From NCBI GenBank assembly GCA_011032825.1, contig JAADJZ010000022.1, forward strand, positions 558,001 to 622,000: 64,000 nucleotides of DNA, given 5' to 3'. This DNA is from Massariosphaeria phaeospora. Its lineage: Eukaryota > Ascomycota > Dothideomycetes > Pleosporales. The notes under the pieces are model-generated. The model was not told the origin of the DNA. It ran no database searches and was given only the letters and a program-made list of their open reading frames with translations. This document shows, in pieces, positions 63,873-64,000 of this stretch (its first letter is position 1; every line of letters starts with the position of its first letter). Position numbers and translations under genes: made by a program.

Positions 63873-64000
63873 CGCGAAGTTAAAGGCCTTGCGAGGCTAA
63901 AGGAGTAAGAGTCGGTTTGCGAAACTAAACCAGCCCGACAACACACTCACATATGTACTAATGAGTTACATAATCAGGTTCACGGGCATTGATTTCGGAC
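63873..64000. other. Upstream flank of the secreted-protein gene, window end
   Basis: 128 bp of probable promoter and 5' untranslated sequence; no further feature. Confidence 0.4.

Overview
The window looks like a piece of a filamentous ascomycete genome (Pezizomycotina). Short GT-AG introns of about 45-120 nt with CTAAC/CTGAC-like branch sites, a HET-domain gene, NB-ARC/TPR proteins, several copies of the fungal DUF6590 family, a Pth11-like rhodopsin-type receptor and a decayed pogo/Fot1 transposon all fit. The broken repeats carry mostly TAG/TAA stops, as expected from C-to-T mutation of repeats (RIP-like). A Dothideomycete is my guess; the order cannot be read from the sequence alone.

Layout. 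0-2.1 kb: a RIP-damaged repeat ORF. 3.7-4.7 kb: an unrecognised gene. 6.2-10.5 kb: a DUF6590 gene and a HET-domain gene on the minus strand, with a pogo-like element (10.76-12.87 kb) just upstream of HET. 15-37 kb: the core of the window, three copies of one two-gene arrangement in which a DUF6590 gene lies upstream of, and on the same strand as, a STAND (N-domain/NB-ARC/TPR) gene. Copy A (15.3-20.9 kb) has an intact partner but an NB-ARC/TPR gene cut by one TAG. Copy C (23.2-28.0 kb, minus) is broken in both genes. Copy B (33.2-36.9 kb) has what looks like a double DUF6590 protein and a STAND-like gene that reads cleanly but has lost its NB-ARC. A fourth trace, a TPR C-terminus fused to the 3' end of an SDR gene, lies at 29.8-30.2 kb. 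An aminoglycoside-phosphotransferase-like gene lies tail-to-tail with copy C.

38-49 kb is metabolic: an SDR and an FAD monooxygenase transcribed divergently, a large multi-pass membrane protein, and a nine-part P450 locus (eight exons, one GC-AG intron). 50-54 kb holds a putative zinc-binding protein, minisatellites and a rhodopsin-type membrane protein. 55.7-61.6 kb has two eukaryotic protein kinases of related layout flanking a frameshifted alpha/beta hydrolase. 62-63.9 kb encodes a secreted cysteine-rich protein.

The HET, STAND and DUF6590 genes together look like a fast-evolving self/non-self recognition island. That role is inferred from known HET and fungal NLR families; nothing in the sequence shows what DUF6590 does. 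Exon structures were read by eye from splice signals and frame continuity; no alignment or database search was run.
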